Shown: positions 1-8,015 of the stretch, in pieces
How positions within the stretch are numbered: position 1 is the first letter of the stretch
How the letters are laid out: every line of letters starts with the position of its first letter
NCBI RefSeq assembly: GCF_020907985.1
Contig: NZ_JAJJPA010000047.1
Coordinates: 1 to 49,734 of the forward strand
Origin: Kitasatospora humi
GTDB taxonomy: Bacteria > Actinomycetota > Actinomycetes > Streptomycetales > Streptomycetaceae
Length of the DNA stretch: 49,734 bases
Reading direction: 5' to 3'
The notes under the pieces: generated by a model
What the model was told of the DNA's origin: nothing
Database searches by the model: none
The model's input: only the letters and a program-made list of their open reading frames with translations
Translations under genes and position numbers: made by a program

Positions 1-43
1 TCCACCGACAGACACCGTTCCCGAGAAATCCCTGGCACTGGTC

Positions 44-77
44 GGCCCGGGGACAGCCCGCCGGCTGTCCTCGGGCC
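44..77 (+). terminator. Hairpin, probable terminator of a gene left of the window
   Basis: Arms 44-57 and 64-77 form a 14-bp stem with one G-U pair and a 6-nt loop, ending 29 bases before the first gene. There is no T-tract, as is usual for high-GC terminators. It most likely ends a transcript entering from the left. Confidence 0.55.
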
Positions 78-106
78 GCCGCCGTACCACGGGGAGGAAA
101 ACCGCC

Positions 107-1141
107 GTGAGGCCCATACATCGTCACGACCACCAGCACGACGCACCGGCACCGGAGAGCATCGAGATCAGCACCGGCCGCCTGGAGGCGTTCAGCGACG
201 GCGTGTTCGCGATCGCCATCACCCTGCTGACCCTGGACATCAAGGTCCCGGACGGCAAGGGGTCGCTGTTCGACCGGCTGACCCAGGAGTGGCCGGTGCT
301 GGGCGCCTACGTGATCAGTTTCCTGATCATCGGTGTGGTCTGGATGAACCACCACACCATGCTGTTCTACATCCGCCGGGTGGACCGCCCGCTGATGCTG
401 TTCAACCTGCTGCTGCTGATGAACGTCGCGTTCATCCCGTTCCCGACCCATGTGCTGGCCCAGGCGCTGAGCACCGGTCAGGGGGAGCAGACCGCGGCGG
501 TCTTCTACGGGCTGACCCTGACACTGGGCGGCATCCCGTTCAACGCGGTCTGGGTCTACGCCTCGTCCGGCCACCGGCACCTGGGACGCAACATCACACC
601 GGCGCAGGCCTCGGTGATGCGCAAGCACTTCCTGATGGGCCCGCTCATGTACCTCGGGGCCACCCTGGTCGGCCTGGTCAGCGCGGTGGCGAGCATGACC
701 ATCTTCGGAGTGCTGCTGCTGTTCTACATGGTCGAGGTGCTGGGCAGCACCAGCGAGCAGCAGCACGACCAGCACCCGCGCTCGCCGGTGCACCGGATGA
801 CCGGGCTGGCGGAGCCGCCGGCCGAGGTCGTGGCGTCGACCGAGCCGACGGCCGAACGGCAGGCCGCGACGCCCACCGCACCGACCGTGCCCACCGCACC
901 CCCCGCACTGACCGTACCCGCCGTCCCCACCGCACCGACCGTGCCCACCGCACCCCCCGCACCGACCGCACCCACCGTGCCCGCTCCGCCCGCCGCCCCG
1001 GCAGCCGCCCCCGCGGCCCCCGCGGCCCTCGCGGCCCCCGGCGCGGGGCCGGTCGCCACGCCTCCCGGCCCACCGGAGGCGGCGGCACCGCCGTGCCCCA
1101 CCTGCGGCCACACCGCCCAGGTGCTGACCCTGCAGCGCTGA
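107..1141 (+). CDS. TMEM175/DUF1211-family membrane channel-like protein with Pro/Ala-rich tail
   Basis: This is a 344-aa polytopic membrane protein. Residues 25-36 (RLEAFSDGVFAI) carry the FSD signature at 29-31 of the TMEM175/DUF1211 potassium-channel family, and about five to six hydrophobic segments run to near residue 210. The GTG start at 107 has GGGGAGGA eight bases upstream. Beyond the membrane core is a roughly 110-residue tail made of Pro/Ala/Thr/Val repeats of the type PTVPTAPPAPT, ending in a CPTCGH motif that could bind a metal. The family is known to conduct K+, but the tail is not part of the core fold and looks like an added low-complexity arm. The gene stands alone, with hairpins on both sides. 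Family assignment is firm; ion selectivity and tail function are unknown. Confidence 0.85.
   Translation: MRPIHRHDHQHDAPAPESIEISTGRLEAFSDGVFAIAITLLTLDIKVPDGKGSLFDRLTQEWPVLGAYVISFLIIGVVWMNHHTMLFYIRRVDRPLMLFNLLLLMNVAFIPFPTHVLAQALSTGQGEQTAAVFYGLTLTLGGIPFNAVWVYASSGHRHLGRNITPAQASVMRKHFLMGPLMYLGATLVGLVSAVASMTIFGVLLLFYMVEVLGSTSEQQHDQHPRSPVHRMTGLAEPPAEVVASTEPTAERQAATPTAPTVPTAPPALTVPAVPTAPTVPTAPPAPTAPTVPAPPAAPAAAPAAPAALAAPGAGPVATPPGPPEAAAPPCPTCGHTAQVLTLQR
848..1030 (+). repeat. Degenerate Pro/Ala/Thr-coding tandem repeats in the channel tail
   Basis: Short units such as CCCACCGCACC and ACCGACCGTGCCC recur imperfectly and encode repeated PTVPTAPPAPT-like blocks followed by Ala-Pro runs. They lie wholly inside the C-terminal tail of the TMEM175-like gene. 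Such tracts readily change length between strains. Confidence 0.7.
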
Positions 1142-1174
1142 CCGGTCCGGAACCGTCCCGGCAGCAGGCAAGCC

Positions 1175-1211
1175 GACGGGCCGGCGCCCCTGGCGGGGGC
1201 ACCGGCCCGTC
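1175..1211. terminator. Hairpin between convergent genes
   Basis: Arms 1175-1190 and 1196-1211 pair over 16 positions with one mismatch. The hairpin lies between the stop of the channel gene (1141) and the stop of the minus-strand transposase-like gene (1248), so it may serve both directions. Confidence 0.6.
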
Positions 1212-1247
1212 TCACTGCGCGGCGGGGCGGAAGGACGACGCCTCGGA

Positions 1248-2705
1248 TCAGCGGCGGAGCTCGGCCCGCAACTCCTCGCGAACCTCGGCCCGCGACTCCT
1301 CGCGAACCTCGGCCCGCAGCTCCTCGCGGATCTCGTCCTCCAGCTCCTCCTCGGCCTCCAGGATCTCCTCGTCCAGCAGCTCGTCCTCGTAGAGCTCCTC
1401 GTCACGAGGCGTCAGACCGTCCTGCACGAGGGCGGACGACTCGGCGCCCGCCGCCCCCGCGTCAGCCTGCCGGTCACCCGGCTGGGCACCCGTCAGCTCG
1501 ACGGCCTCCGGCTCCTCGGCCGACCGGGTCAGCTCCCGCAGTGCGTGGAAGCCGGCCGCGGCCGAGGCGAGTGTCACGTGGTGGTGCCAGCCGCGGAACG
1601 AGCGGCCCTCGAAGTCACCGAGACCGAAGTCCTGCAGCTTCTCGCACCCGCTGACGGCCCGGTGCCGCAGCTCGGCCAGCGCCACCGTCTCGTGCAGCCG
1701 GGCGACCGGCAGGCTGGTGACCCAGTAGGTGCGCGGCTGCGGACGCCCGAACGGCCACTCCACCACCAGGTGGCGGGCGGCCGGCCGGTGCCCCGGGAGG
1801 TGCGGGCCGACCCGGCGGGCCGGTGGCTGCGCGGACGGCAGCCGGCCGACCAGGAACTGCGAGTGCCGGGCCCGGTTGTCCGGCTTCTCCTGCCAGGCCA
1901 GCACCACCCGTTCACCGTGCTCGCCGAGGTCGCGGGCCACGTCCGCGGCGGCCCAGTACTGCATGTTGCCCGGTGAGACCGGGCGTCGCACCATCAGCTT
2001 GGCGCTGGGCGCCACCTCCACGAGGTAGCCCAGGCCGCGCTCCTCCAGGCCGAGCAGCAGCGGCTCGACGTCGTTCTCGAAACTCCAGTCCGCCAGGACC
2101 GGTGCCGCCGGCACGTCCCAGTCGATCAGGATCTCGTCCACCGACTCCAGCAGGTAGCGCCAGCGGGGCCGGTGCCGCTGCTCCTCGGGGATGTGCGCGT
2201 GGCCGCGCAGCTCCTCGTCCTGGTCCCAGTGCCGGGGCAGCATCAGGTGCCAGTTCACCGGCACGCTGCCGTTCTCGTGCACCAGCGACGACGCCAGTGC
2301 GAGTTGGCAGTTCATCATCCGGCCCTCGGAGGCGACGAACTGCCGCCCCACGCCGGCCGAACGCGCGCCGTTCTTGGGGAACACCACCTCGTCGAAGGAC
2401 CAGGCCTTCGGCGTGGTCACGGTGCAGAGCCGCTCCGCGAGGTGGCGTCGAACCCCTTCGAACGACCACGTGCTCTGGTTGACGAACTGCTGGATGGGTT
2501 GGACCGCCCGCCGGCCGAGCACGTGCTCGGAGATGTTGGCAGGGGTCTTGCGGCCCTGTGCGTGCAGCAGGCCGCGGAGGTACACCTCGCCCCATCGCCG
2601 CTGGTCAGAGCGGGCAAAGGGCGCGAACAGACCCTGGCAGAACTCGGAGATTTCGTCCTGCCGCTCCCCCGCGAACGATTCGCGGCGGTGCGAAATCGTC
2701 GACAC
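1248..2705 (-). CDS. IS701-family transposase-like DDE protein with acidic repeat tail
   Basis: This 485-aa protein resembles IS701-family transposases. An N-terminal region with RSDQRRWGEVYLRGLL is followed by three candidate DDE sites: SFDEVVFPKNG near residue 103, LADWSFEND near 205, and FGLGDFEGRSFRGWHHHV near 345-365. The catalytic core therefore looks intact. The GTG start at 2705 has AAGGAG six bases upstream. The last 65 residues form a strongly acidic, then mixed-charge helix with three 8-residue units of the REELRAEV type, which I do not expect in an ordinary transposase. No terminal inverted repeats or target duplications are visible in either flank. A solitary, tail-extended copy beside a carbohydrate operon suggests a resident or domesticated protein, but it could also be an old insertion with eroded ends. 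Confidence 0.8.
   Translation of the reverse strand: MSTISHRRESFAGERQDEISEFCQGLFAPFARSDQRRWGEVYLRGLLHAQGRKTPANISEHVLGRRAVQPIQQFVNQSTWSFEGVRRHLAERLCTVTTPKAWSFDEVVFPKNGARSAGVGRQFVASEGRMMNCQLALASSLVHENGSVPVNWHLMLPRHWDQDEELRGHAHIPEEQRHRPRWRYLLESVDEILIDWDVPAAPVLADWSFENDVEPLLLGLEERGLGYLVEVAPSAKLMVRRPVSPGNMQYWAAADVARDLGEHGERVVLAWQEKPDNRARHSQFLVGRLPSAQPPARRVGPHLPGHRPAARHLVVEWPFGRPQPRTYWVTSLPVARLHETVALAELRHRAVSGCEKLQDFGLGDFEGRSFRGWHHHVTLASAAAGFHALRELTRSAEEPEAVELTGAQPGDRQADAGAAGAESSALVQDGLTPRDEELYEDELLDEEILEAEEELEDEIREELRAEVREESRAEVREELRAELRR
1258..1331 (-). repeat. Three 24-bp tandem units coding the tail REELRAEV repeats
   Basis: A 24-bp unit (CTCGGCCCGCNACTCCTCGCGAAC-like on the plus strand) occurs three times with few changes, at the extreme 3' end of the transposase-like gene. 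Confidence 0.75.
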
Positions 2706-2755
2706 AGCTAGCTCCTTCGCTTTCCGATGACGGGGACCGGCCCCGCCACATGGCC

Positions 2756-2793
2756 CTGTCCTTCTCCGCGTCGGGGGCGCGGGAGAAGGACAG
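2756..2793 (-). terminator. Terminator of the glgX/AGE operon
   Basis: A perfect 12-bp inverted repeat lies at 2756-2767 and 2782-2793, with extra pairing possible in the loop. It starts about 20 bases beyond the stop codon of the AGE-STAS gene on the minus strand. Confidence 0.7.
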
Positions 2794-2815
2794 AGACGGT
2801 GTTCAACTCCTCAGG

Positions 2816-4978
2816 TCAGCTCTCGCACGTTTCCCGGGGATCGAGCAGGAAGGCGTCGGTCGCCGCCAGTGCCTGCGCCACCTCCGGCAGGGCGCAGCCG
2901 ACGACCACGAAGTCGACGTCCATGCCCGCCTTGGTGCGCTGGAACAGCAGTTCGTTGATCGCCGGGCGGGTCATCCCGGTGACCTCGCAGAGGTGGAACT
3001 CGACCCGCTGCGGCTGCGGCTTGACCGAGAGCGCCTCGGTCAGGCCGCGGCGGAACTTGTCCAGCTCGTCCTTGTCGATCACGCCGGCCAGCTTGATGTG
3101 CGCGGTCTTGCCGTCGAACTCGCTGGAGATCCGCATCCGCATCTCGACCGGTTCGACCACCACCCGCACCCGCAGCGGCTCGGTGCTCTCCGGCAGGTTG
3201 ACGGTCAGCCCCTTGGGGTCGAAGTCGTCGTACGGCTGGTCGTTGATCCAGACCTGGTCGATCTGGATGCTGCCGACCGGCAGCAGGTCCGGCGCCACCC
3301 GCAGCACCCGGCCCGGGAACGACTCCGCCAGCGGCCGGAAGTGCAGGGTCAGCGGCGAGGAGTTGACCAGCAGACCGGTGTAGGTGGCGGCCAGGTAGCA
3401 CAGTTCCAGCGCGTGGTAGCCGGCCATCGAGTGGCTGCCCTTGAGCCGCTCGGTGCCGAGCAGGTAGGGGATGCCGTTGGCCAGCACGTTGAAGTACACG
3501 CCGCCGTCGTCGTAGTCGAGGAAGAAGGCGTTGTAGAACGCCGCCGCCTCGCGGGCCAGCCGTTTGTGCTCCGGGTCGCCGGAGACGCCGGCCAGGATCA
3601 GGTAGGCGAGGATCGACTGCTCCTGCTGCCACCACGCCTTGCGGTCGTGCCAGACCAGCCGGTGTCCGCCGGTGGCCGGGTCGACCTGGCGCTCCACCAC
3701 GTCGTACCAGCCGCCGCGCTGCTGGTCGCTGCCGACCGCCGGCATGATCTCGGCGATCCGCTCGGCCAGCGCCGTGTACTCGGGCTTGTCGACCAGGCTG
3801 CGGATCCGGGTCAGGTTCCAGGCGATCTTGAGGTTGTGGCCGACCACCGCACGGTCCTGCTGCCAGCCCCAGGTGCGGTCCGGGCTCCAGTCGGCGTGGA
3901 ACCGCTCCTGCACGAACGGGCTGTTGGGCTCGTCCGGGAAGTACTTGGTGATGGTGTCGGCGGTCTCCTCCAGCAGCTTGGCGTAGTCCGCCCGGCCGGT
4001 GGCGAGGTAGGCGTTGATCAGGTACGCCGGGGCGTGGTCGCCGACCGAGTTCCAGTTCTTCCGGGACCGGTTGCGGCCCAGCGAGTCGGAGCGCGGGTCC
4101 ATGGTGATCGGGTCGAGGTGCGAGAAGAACCCGCCCCGCTCGGCGTCCCGGAAGTACTTCTCGAACAGCGACACCGTGTGGTCGATGTCGTTGAGGATCC
4201 GCGGGTCGCCGGTGATCCGGTAGGTCTGGGTCGGGCCGGCCAGCGCGTAGATCTGCTCGTACATCGGGATGGCGTCGTAGTCGTCGCCGAACTCCGAGGC
4301 GAAGACCTTGCGTTGGGCGCCCTCGGTGATGTCGATGGCGTGGTACCAGTAGGCGACCTTCTCGGCCTCGTCGACCACCCGCATGTGCTCGCGCAGGTAC
4401 TCGGTGCCGGACTCGGCGGCGCGCAGGAAGCGCTCCTCGCCGGTCAGCATGAAGGCCGTGGCCAGGCCGTAGACCAACCGGGAGATGGTGTCGGTCTCCT
4501 GGCGCACCTCGGCACCCGCCGTCTCCGCCGGGTGGGTGCCCGAGAGGGTCAGCTTGGTGCGGAAGTTGCGCCAGTCGTAGACGCCGTCGGGGAAGTGCCC
4601 GCGCAGGTAGAAGTCGGCTATCTGCTCGGCCTGCTGGACCCACCAGTTGGGGTGCTCGAAGACGTAGGCGCCGCGCTTCTCCTCGGGGAAGGTGATCTGC
4701 CGGGCCTCGATCCGCTGTCCGCCGTCCCACTGGTAGAAGATCCCGTAGACGAAGACGTAGCGTCCCTCGGAGAGCATGTCCCTGGTGGCCCCGGTGGTGT
4801 CGCGGGCCGGATCGCCGAGGTTGCGGACGATCTGCGAGTTCACCGACTCGCCGAGGTGGATGACCACCTCGCGGCCGTCCGAGGTGCGCAGTCCGAAGCG
4901 CTCCTTGGTCGGCTCGTAGCTGGTGATGTAACCGGCGATGCTGTCCGAGTAGGTGCGCCTGGTGTCGGGAGTGCTCAT
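2816..4978 (-). CDS. AGE-superfamily (N-acylglucosamine 2-epimerase-like) protein with C-terminal STAS-like domain
   Basis: This 720-aa protein appears to have three parts. Residues 1-105 are beta-rich (GLRTSDGREVVIHLGE, RYVFVYGIFYQWDGGQRIEA) and could be an OB-like fold. Residues about 110-590 have the alpha-toroid character of AGE/cellobiose-epimerase proteins, with repeated Trp/His-rich helices and VVGHNLKIAWNL, matching the family's GHxxEWAW-type site. Residues about 610-720 read as a STAS-like domain (IKLAGVIDKDELDKFRRGL, then FHLCEVTGMTRPAINELL). The ATG overlaps the glgX stop as ATGA, so translation is probably coupled to GlgX. AGE enzymes epimerise or isomerise sugars, and STAS domains mediate regulatory protein contacts. 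Substrate and partner are unknown. The combination with glgX suggests a role in alpha-glucan metabolism; that link is inference from context. Confidence 0.75.
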   Translation of the reverse strand: MSTPDTRRTYSDSIAGYITSYEPTKERFGLRTSDGREVVIHLGESVNSQIVRNLGDPARDTTGATRDMLSEGRYVFVYGIFYQWDGGQRIEARQITFPEEKRGAYVFEHPNWWVQQAEQIADFYLRGHFPDGVYDWRNFRTKLTLSGTHPAETAGAEVRQETDTISRLVYGLATAFMLTGEERFLRAAESGTEYLREHMRVVDEAEKVAYWYHAIDITEGAQRKVFASEFGDDYDAIPMYEQIYALAGPTQTYRITGDPRILNDIDHTVSLFEKYFRDAERGGFFSHLDPITMDPRSDSLGRNRSRKNWNSVGDHAPAYLINAYLATGRADYAKLLEETADTITKYFPDEPNSPFVQERFHADWSPDRTWGWQQDRAVVGHNLKIAWNLTRIRSLVDKPEYTALAERIAEIMPAVGSDQQRGGWYDVVERQVDPATGGHRLVWHDRKAWWQQEQSILAYLILAGVSGDPEHKRLAREAAAFYNAFFLDYDDGGVYFNVLANGIPYLLGTERLKGSHSMAGYHALELCYLAATYTGLLVNSSPLTLHFRPLAESFPGRVLRVAPDLLPVGSIQIDQVWINDQPYDDFDPKGLTVNLPESTEPLRVRVVVEPVEMRMRISSEFDGKTAHIKLAGVIDKDELDKFRRGLTEALSVKPQPQRVEFHLCEVTGMTRPAINELLFQRTKAGMDVDFVVVGCALPEVAQALAATDAFLLDPRETCES

Positions 4979-7122
4979 CGGTTGGAACCTCCGTCGATGG
5001 GGAACGAGGTCAGCACGACGACGCTGCGGCCGTGGGCGTGGAGGGAGTGGCCGTCCACCGGGATCCGGGAGCCGGCCGGGAGGACGTCCTCCCCCGGGCC
5101 GCGCGCGGTGTCGACGGCCAACGCCCAGTGGTGGCCCGGGACGTGCGGGAGCTCGAAGTCCAGGCCGAGGTGGTACATGTTGAGGATCACGTGCAGGTCC
5201 GGGGCCCCCTCGAACCCGGCGAGGGTGAAGGAGAGCACCCGGGCGTCCTGGTCCTCCCAGCCCGGCTGTTCCAACCGGGTTCCGTGCCAGGTGACTTCGG
5301 GCAGGTCGCGCTCGTTGCGGCGGTCGTCGAAGAACCGCGGCTGGCGCAGCGCGGCGTGCTCCTTGCGGAAGGCGATCATGCCCTGGAAGAACTCCAGGAC
5401 CTCGGTCTCCTTCTCCGCCTGGTCCCAGTCCAGCCAGGAGATCTCGTTGTCCTGGCAGTAGACGTTGTTGTTGCCGCCCTGGCTGTTGCGGAACTCGTCG
5501 CCGGCCAGGATCATCGGCACGCCGCGGGAGAGCAGCAGGATCGCGGCCATGTTCTTGATCTGGCGGACCCGCAGGCGCTCGACGGCCTCGTCGTCGGTCG
5601 GTCCCTCCACGCCGCAGTTCCAGCTGAAGTTCTCGTCGCTGCCGTCGGCGTTGGCCTCGCCGTTGGCGTGGTTGTGCTTGTGGTTGTAGCTGACCAGGTC
5701 GTTGAGCGTGAACCCGTCGTGGCAGGTGAGGAAGTTGATGCTGTTGGTGGGCAGTTCGGCGGCCCGGCTGAACAGGTCGCGGGAGCCGCCGATCCGGGTG
5801 GCCACGGTGCCGACCAGGCCCGCGTCACCGCGCACGAAGCGCCGCACGTCGTCGCGGAACGGGCCGTTCCACTGCGCCCAGCGGCGCCCGGGGAACCGGC
5901 CGACCTGGTAGAGGCCGCCGCCGTCCCACGGCTCGGCGATGATCTTGGTCTCGGAGAGGATCCCGGACAGCTCGATCGCCCACAGCAGCGGCGGGGTCTC
6001 CATCTCGAAACCCTCGGCACCACGGGAGAGTTCGGAGGCCAGGTCGAACCGGAAGCCGTCCACGTGGTGCTCGGTGACCCAGTACTCCAGGCACTCGATG
6101 ATGAACTTCGCCACCGCCGGGTGGTTGGCGTTGATCGCGTTGCCGCAGCCGGTGAAGTCCATGTAGTGCCGGCGGTCCTGGGACCAGAGGTGGTAGTACA
6201 CCTCGTTGGCCTGGCCGCGGAAGCTGATCATCGGGCCGTGCTCGTTGCCCTCCGAGGTGTGGTTGAACACCACGTCCAGGATCACCTCGATCCCGGCCCG
6301 GTGCAGTTCCTTGACCATGTCGCGGAACTCGACGATGTGCAGGCAGCCGCACGGGTCGGAGCAGTAGGCGCTGTGCGGGGCGAAGAACCCGAACGGGTTG
6401 TAGCCCCAGTAGTCGCGCAGCGGCCGGCCGTCCGGGCCGATCCGCAGCACGTCGCGCTCGTCGAAGTCGAAGACCGGCAGCAGTTCGACGGCCGTGACCC
6501 CGAGCTCCTTGAGGTAGGGGATCTTCTCCACCACACCGCTGAAGGTGCCGGGGTGCACCACCCGCGAGGTCGGCGAGGCGGTCAGCCCACCGACGTGCAT
6601 CTCGTAGATGACCGAGTCGGCCATCGGGATGCGCAGGGGCCTGTCGCCCTCCCAGTCGTAGTCGTCCAGGTCGACGACCATGCTCCGCATGGCGTACGCG
6701 CAGTTGTCCTCCGGGCCCACCGCCCGAGCGCGGTCCCAGAGGATGTTGATGTTGGCGCGCGAATAGGGGTCCAGCAGCACCTTGCGCCGGTTGAACCGGC
6801 TGCCGCTGTCCCTGGTGTCATGCGGTCCGTCGACCCGGTAGGCGTACACCTGTCCTTCCTTCAGGCCGGCCACGTGGCAGTGCCAGAAGTGGTAGCTGTG
6901 ATGCCGTTCCGGATCCAGCTCGATGACCCGGGCCGGCTGCAGGGCGTGATAGCTGTCGAACAGCAGCAACTCGACATGAGAGGCCCGCTCGGAGAAGAGC
7001 GAGAAGTTCACGCCAGTCGCGTCGATCGTGGCGCCGAGCGGCTGCGGACGGCCCGTAGTCACCGGTGCCCGCGCTATTAGATCCCTCGGGACTTCCGTCT
7101 GTACCGTCTTACCCTGAGTCAT
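4975..7122 (-). CDS. glgX: Glycogen debranching enzyme GlgX (GH13)
   Basis: The protein has an N-terminal CBM48-like region (GVNFSLFSERASHVELLLFD) and a GH13 TIM barrel. Catalytic residues read as Asp in GFRFDLAS (about 357), Glu in IIAEPWDGG (about 397) and Asp in LTCHDGF (about 468). GlgX-type enzymes hydrolyse alpha-1,6 branches of phosphorylase-trimmed glycogen in the cytoplasm. I chose the ATG at 7122 (715 aa) because AGGGAG lies 12 bases upstream. The in-frame ATG at 7146 would place that element inside the gene and has no ribosome site of its own. The stop overlaps the AGE-STAS start (ATGA). Codons 14-15 of this start are the rare CTA and ATA. No glycogen synthase or branching enzyme gene lies nearby. 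Confidence 0.93.
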   Translation of the reverse strand: MTQGKTVQTEVPRDLIARAPVTTGRPQPLGATIDATGVNFSLFSERASHVELLLFDSYHALQPARVIELDPERHHSYHFWHCHVAGLKEGQVYAYRVDGPHDTRDSGSRFNRRKVLLDPYSRANINILWDRARAVGPEDNCAYAMRSMVVDLDDYDWEGDRPLRIPMADSVIYEMHVGGLTASPTSRVVHPGTFSGVVEKIPYLKELGVTAVELLPVFDFDERDVLRIGPDGRPLRDYWGYNPFGFFAPHSAYCSDPCGCLHIVEFRDMVKELHRAGIEVILDVVFNHTSEGNEHGPMISFRGQANEVYYHLWSQDRRHYMDFTGCGNAINANHPAVAKFIIECLEYWVTEHHVDGFRFDLASELSRGAEGFEMETPPLLWAIELSGILSETKIIAEPWDGGGLYQVGRFPGRRWAQWNGPFRDDVRRFVRGDAGLVGTVATRIGGSRDLFSRAAELPTNSINFLTCHDGFTLNDLVSYNHKHNHANGEANADGSDENFSWNCGVEGPTDDEAVERLRVRQIKNMAAILLLSRGVPMILAGDEFRNSQGGNNNVYCQDNEISWLDWDQAEKETEVLEFFQGMIAFRKEHAALRQPRFFDDRRNERDLPEVTWHGTRLEQPGWEDQDARVLSFTLAGFEGAPDLHVILNMYHLGLDFELPHVPGHHWALAVDTARGPGEDVLPAGSRIPVDGHSLHAHGRSVVVLTSFPIDGGSNR

Positions 7123-7251
7123 ATTTGCTGTCAACTCCCTACCCATACTGCACCCGGAATTGTTGATTCCGGCCGAGTTTCCGCCTTCCGGGGAAAGAGC
7201 GGCCGTGCTCTCCGCCGACAGACGCGCGCACGGGTGCGGGCGGAGAAGACT

Positions 7252-7273
7252 GGCCCCGGACGGGTCCGGGGCC
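7252..7273 (-). terminator. Compact hairpin after the SDR gene
   Basis: Perfect 10-bp arms 7252-7261 and 7264-7273 sit six bases beyond the stop of the SDR gene. They separate it from the glgX operon downstream on the same strand. Confidence 0.65.
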
Positions 7274-7278
7274 CGGCG

Positions 7279-7977
7279 CTAGGTCAGACCCACCGGGGTC
7301 CGGTCCCAGCTCAGAGCACCGAACGCGTCGCGCCACGACGGCAGCGGCGTTCCGGGCTCGTTGAAGATCTCGAAGGTCACCCCGCGGGCCGCCGGGGTGT
7401 AGAGCGCCTGGACGCAGGACTCGGCAACGTCGTCCCGGGTGACCTGACCGGTGCCTTGGTCGCCCTGGTCCAGCCGGACCCGGTGGCCCGCCGCACGGTC
7501 GTCGATCAGCCAGCCCGGCCGGACCACGGTGTACGGCAGCCCGGACTCGCGGAGCAGGTCCTCGCCCGCGAACCGCCAGGAGAGCAGCCGCCCGTAGGCG
7601 TTCAGCGGATGCCCCTGGTGGGTCGCGTGCAGCTGGCTGACCAGCACCACGTGGGGGCGGTTGGCGCCGGCGGTCGCGGCCGCCAGCACATTGCCCACCC
7701 CCTGGTACATCGTGGTCTCGGGCCGGTCGGGACCGTGGTTCTCGGTGCCGGGCTCGACGCAGTAGACCACCGCCGAGCAACCGGCCAGCGGCGCCGTCAG
7801 GGTCTTCGGGACCCTGACGTCGCCCTCGCTGAACGCGGCCCCCGGTGCCAGGTGCCGGCGGGCCCGGTGGCCGCTGCGCCCGATCGCGCGCACGCTCTCC
7901 CGACGTTCCAGGAGGCGCTGCACGATGATCCGGCCGACGCGCCCGGTACCACCGACCACCACCACCGGATTGTCCAT
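7279..7977 (-). CDS. Atypical short-chain dehydrogenase/NAD(P)H-binding (NmrA-like) protein
   Basis: This 232-aa protein opens with the dinucleotide-binding motif VVVGGTGRVGR (residues 5-15) and continues as a compact Rossmann fold typical of atypical SDRs. The classical YxxxK pair is not clear: the region AYGRLLSWRFAGEDLLRESG has Y and R rather than YxxxK. It then reads LPYTVVRPGWL, a hallmark of NmrA/SDR_a5 proteins that bind NAD(P)H, often as redox sensors or reductases. The ATG at 7977 has GGAGAGAAGG upstream. It lies 38 bases after the nucleotidyltransferase gene and is probably co-transcribed with it. The substrate is unknown. Confidence 0.8.
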   Translation of the reverse strand: MDNPVVVVGGTGRVGRIIVQRLLERRESVRAIGRSGHRARRHLAPGAAFSEGDVRVPKTLTAPLAGCSAVVYCVEPGTENHGPDRPETTMYQGVGNVLAAATAGANRPHVVLVSQLHATHQGHPLNAYGRLLSWRFAGEDLLRESGLPYTVVRPGWLIDDRAAGHRVRLDQGDQGTGQVTRDDVAESCVQALYTPAARGVTFEIFNEPGTPLPSWRDAFGALSWDRTPVGLT

Positions 7978-8015
7978 CGCCTTCTCTCCTTAAGCCTTGG
8001 CCGTCAGGGGCCCCG

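Noticed and set aside
1248..2705. Complete IS701 insertion sequence
   Set aside because: I could not find terminal inverted repeats or a target duplication in the flanks; only the transposase-like gene is supported.
2558..5461. Very long plus-strand open frame (967 codons) opposite the AGE-STAS and glgX genes
   Set aside because: It is the antisense image of the minus-strand coding sequence, common at this GC content. Its translation is low-complexity with no family motif.
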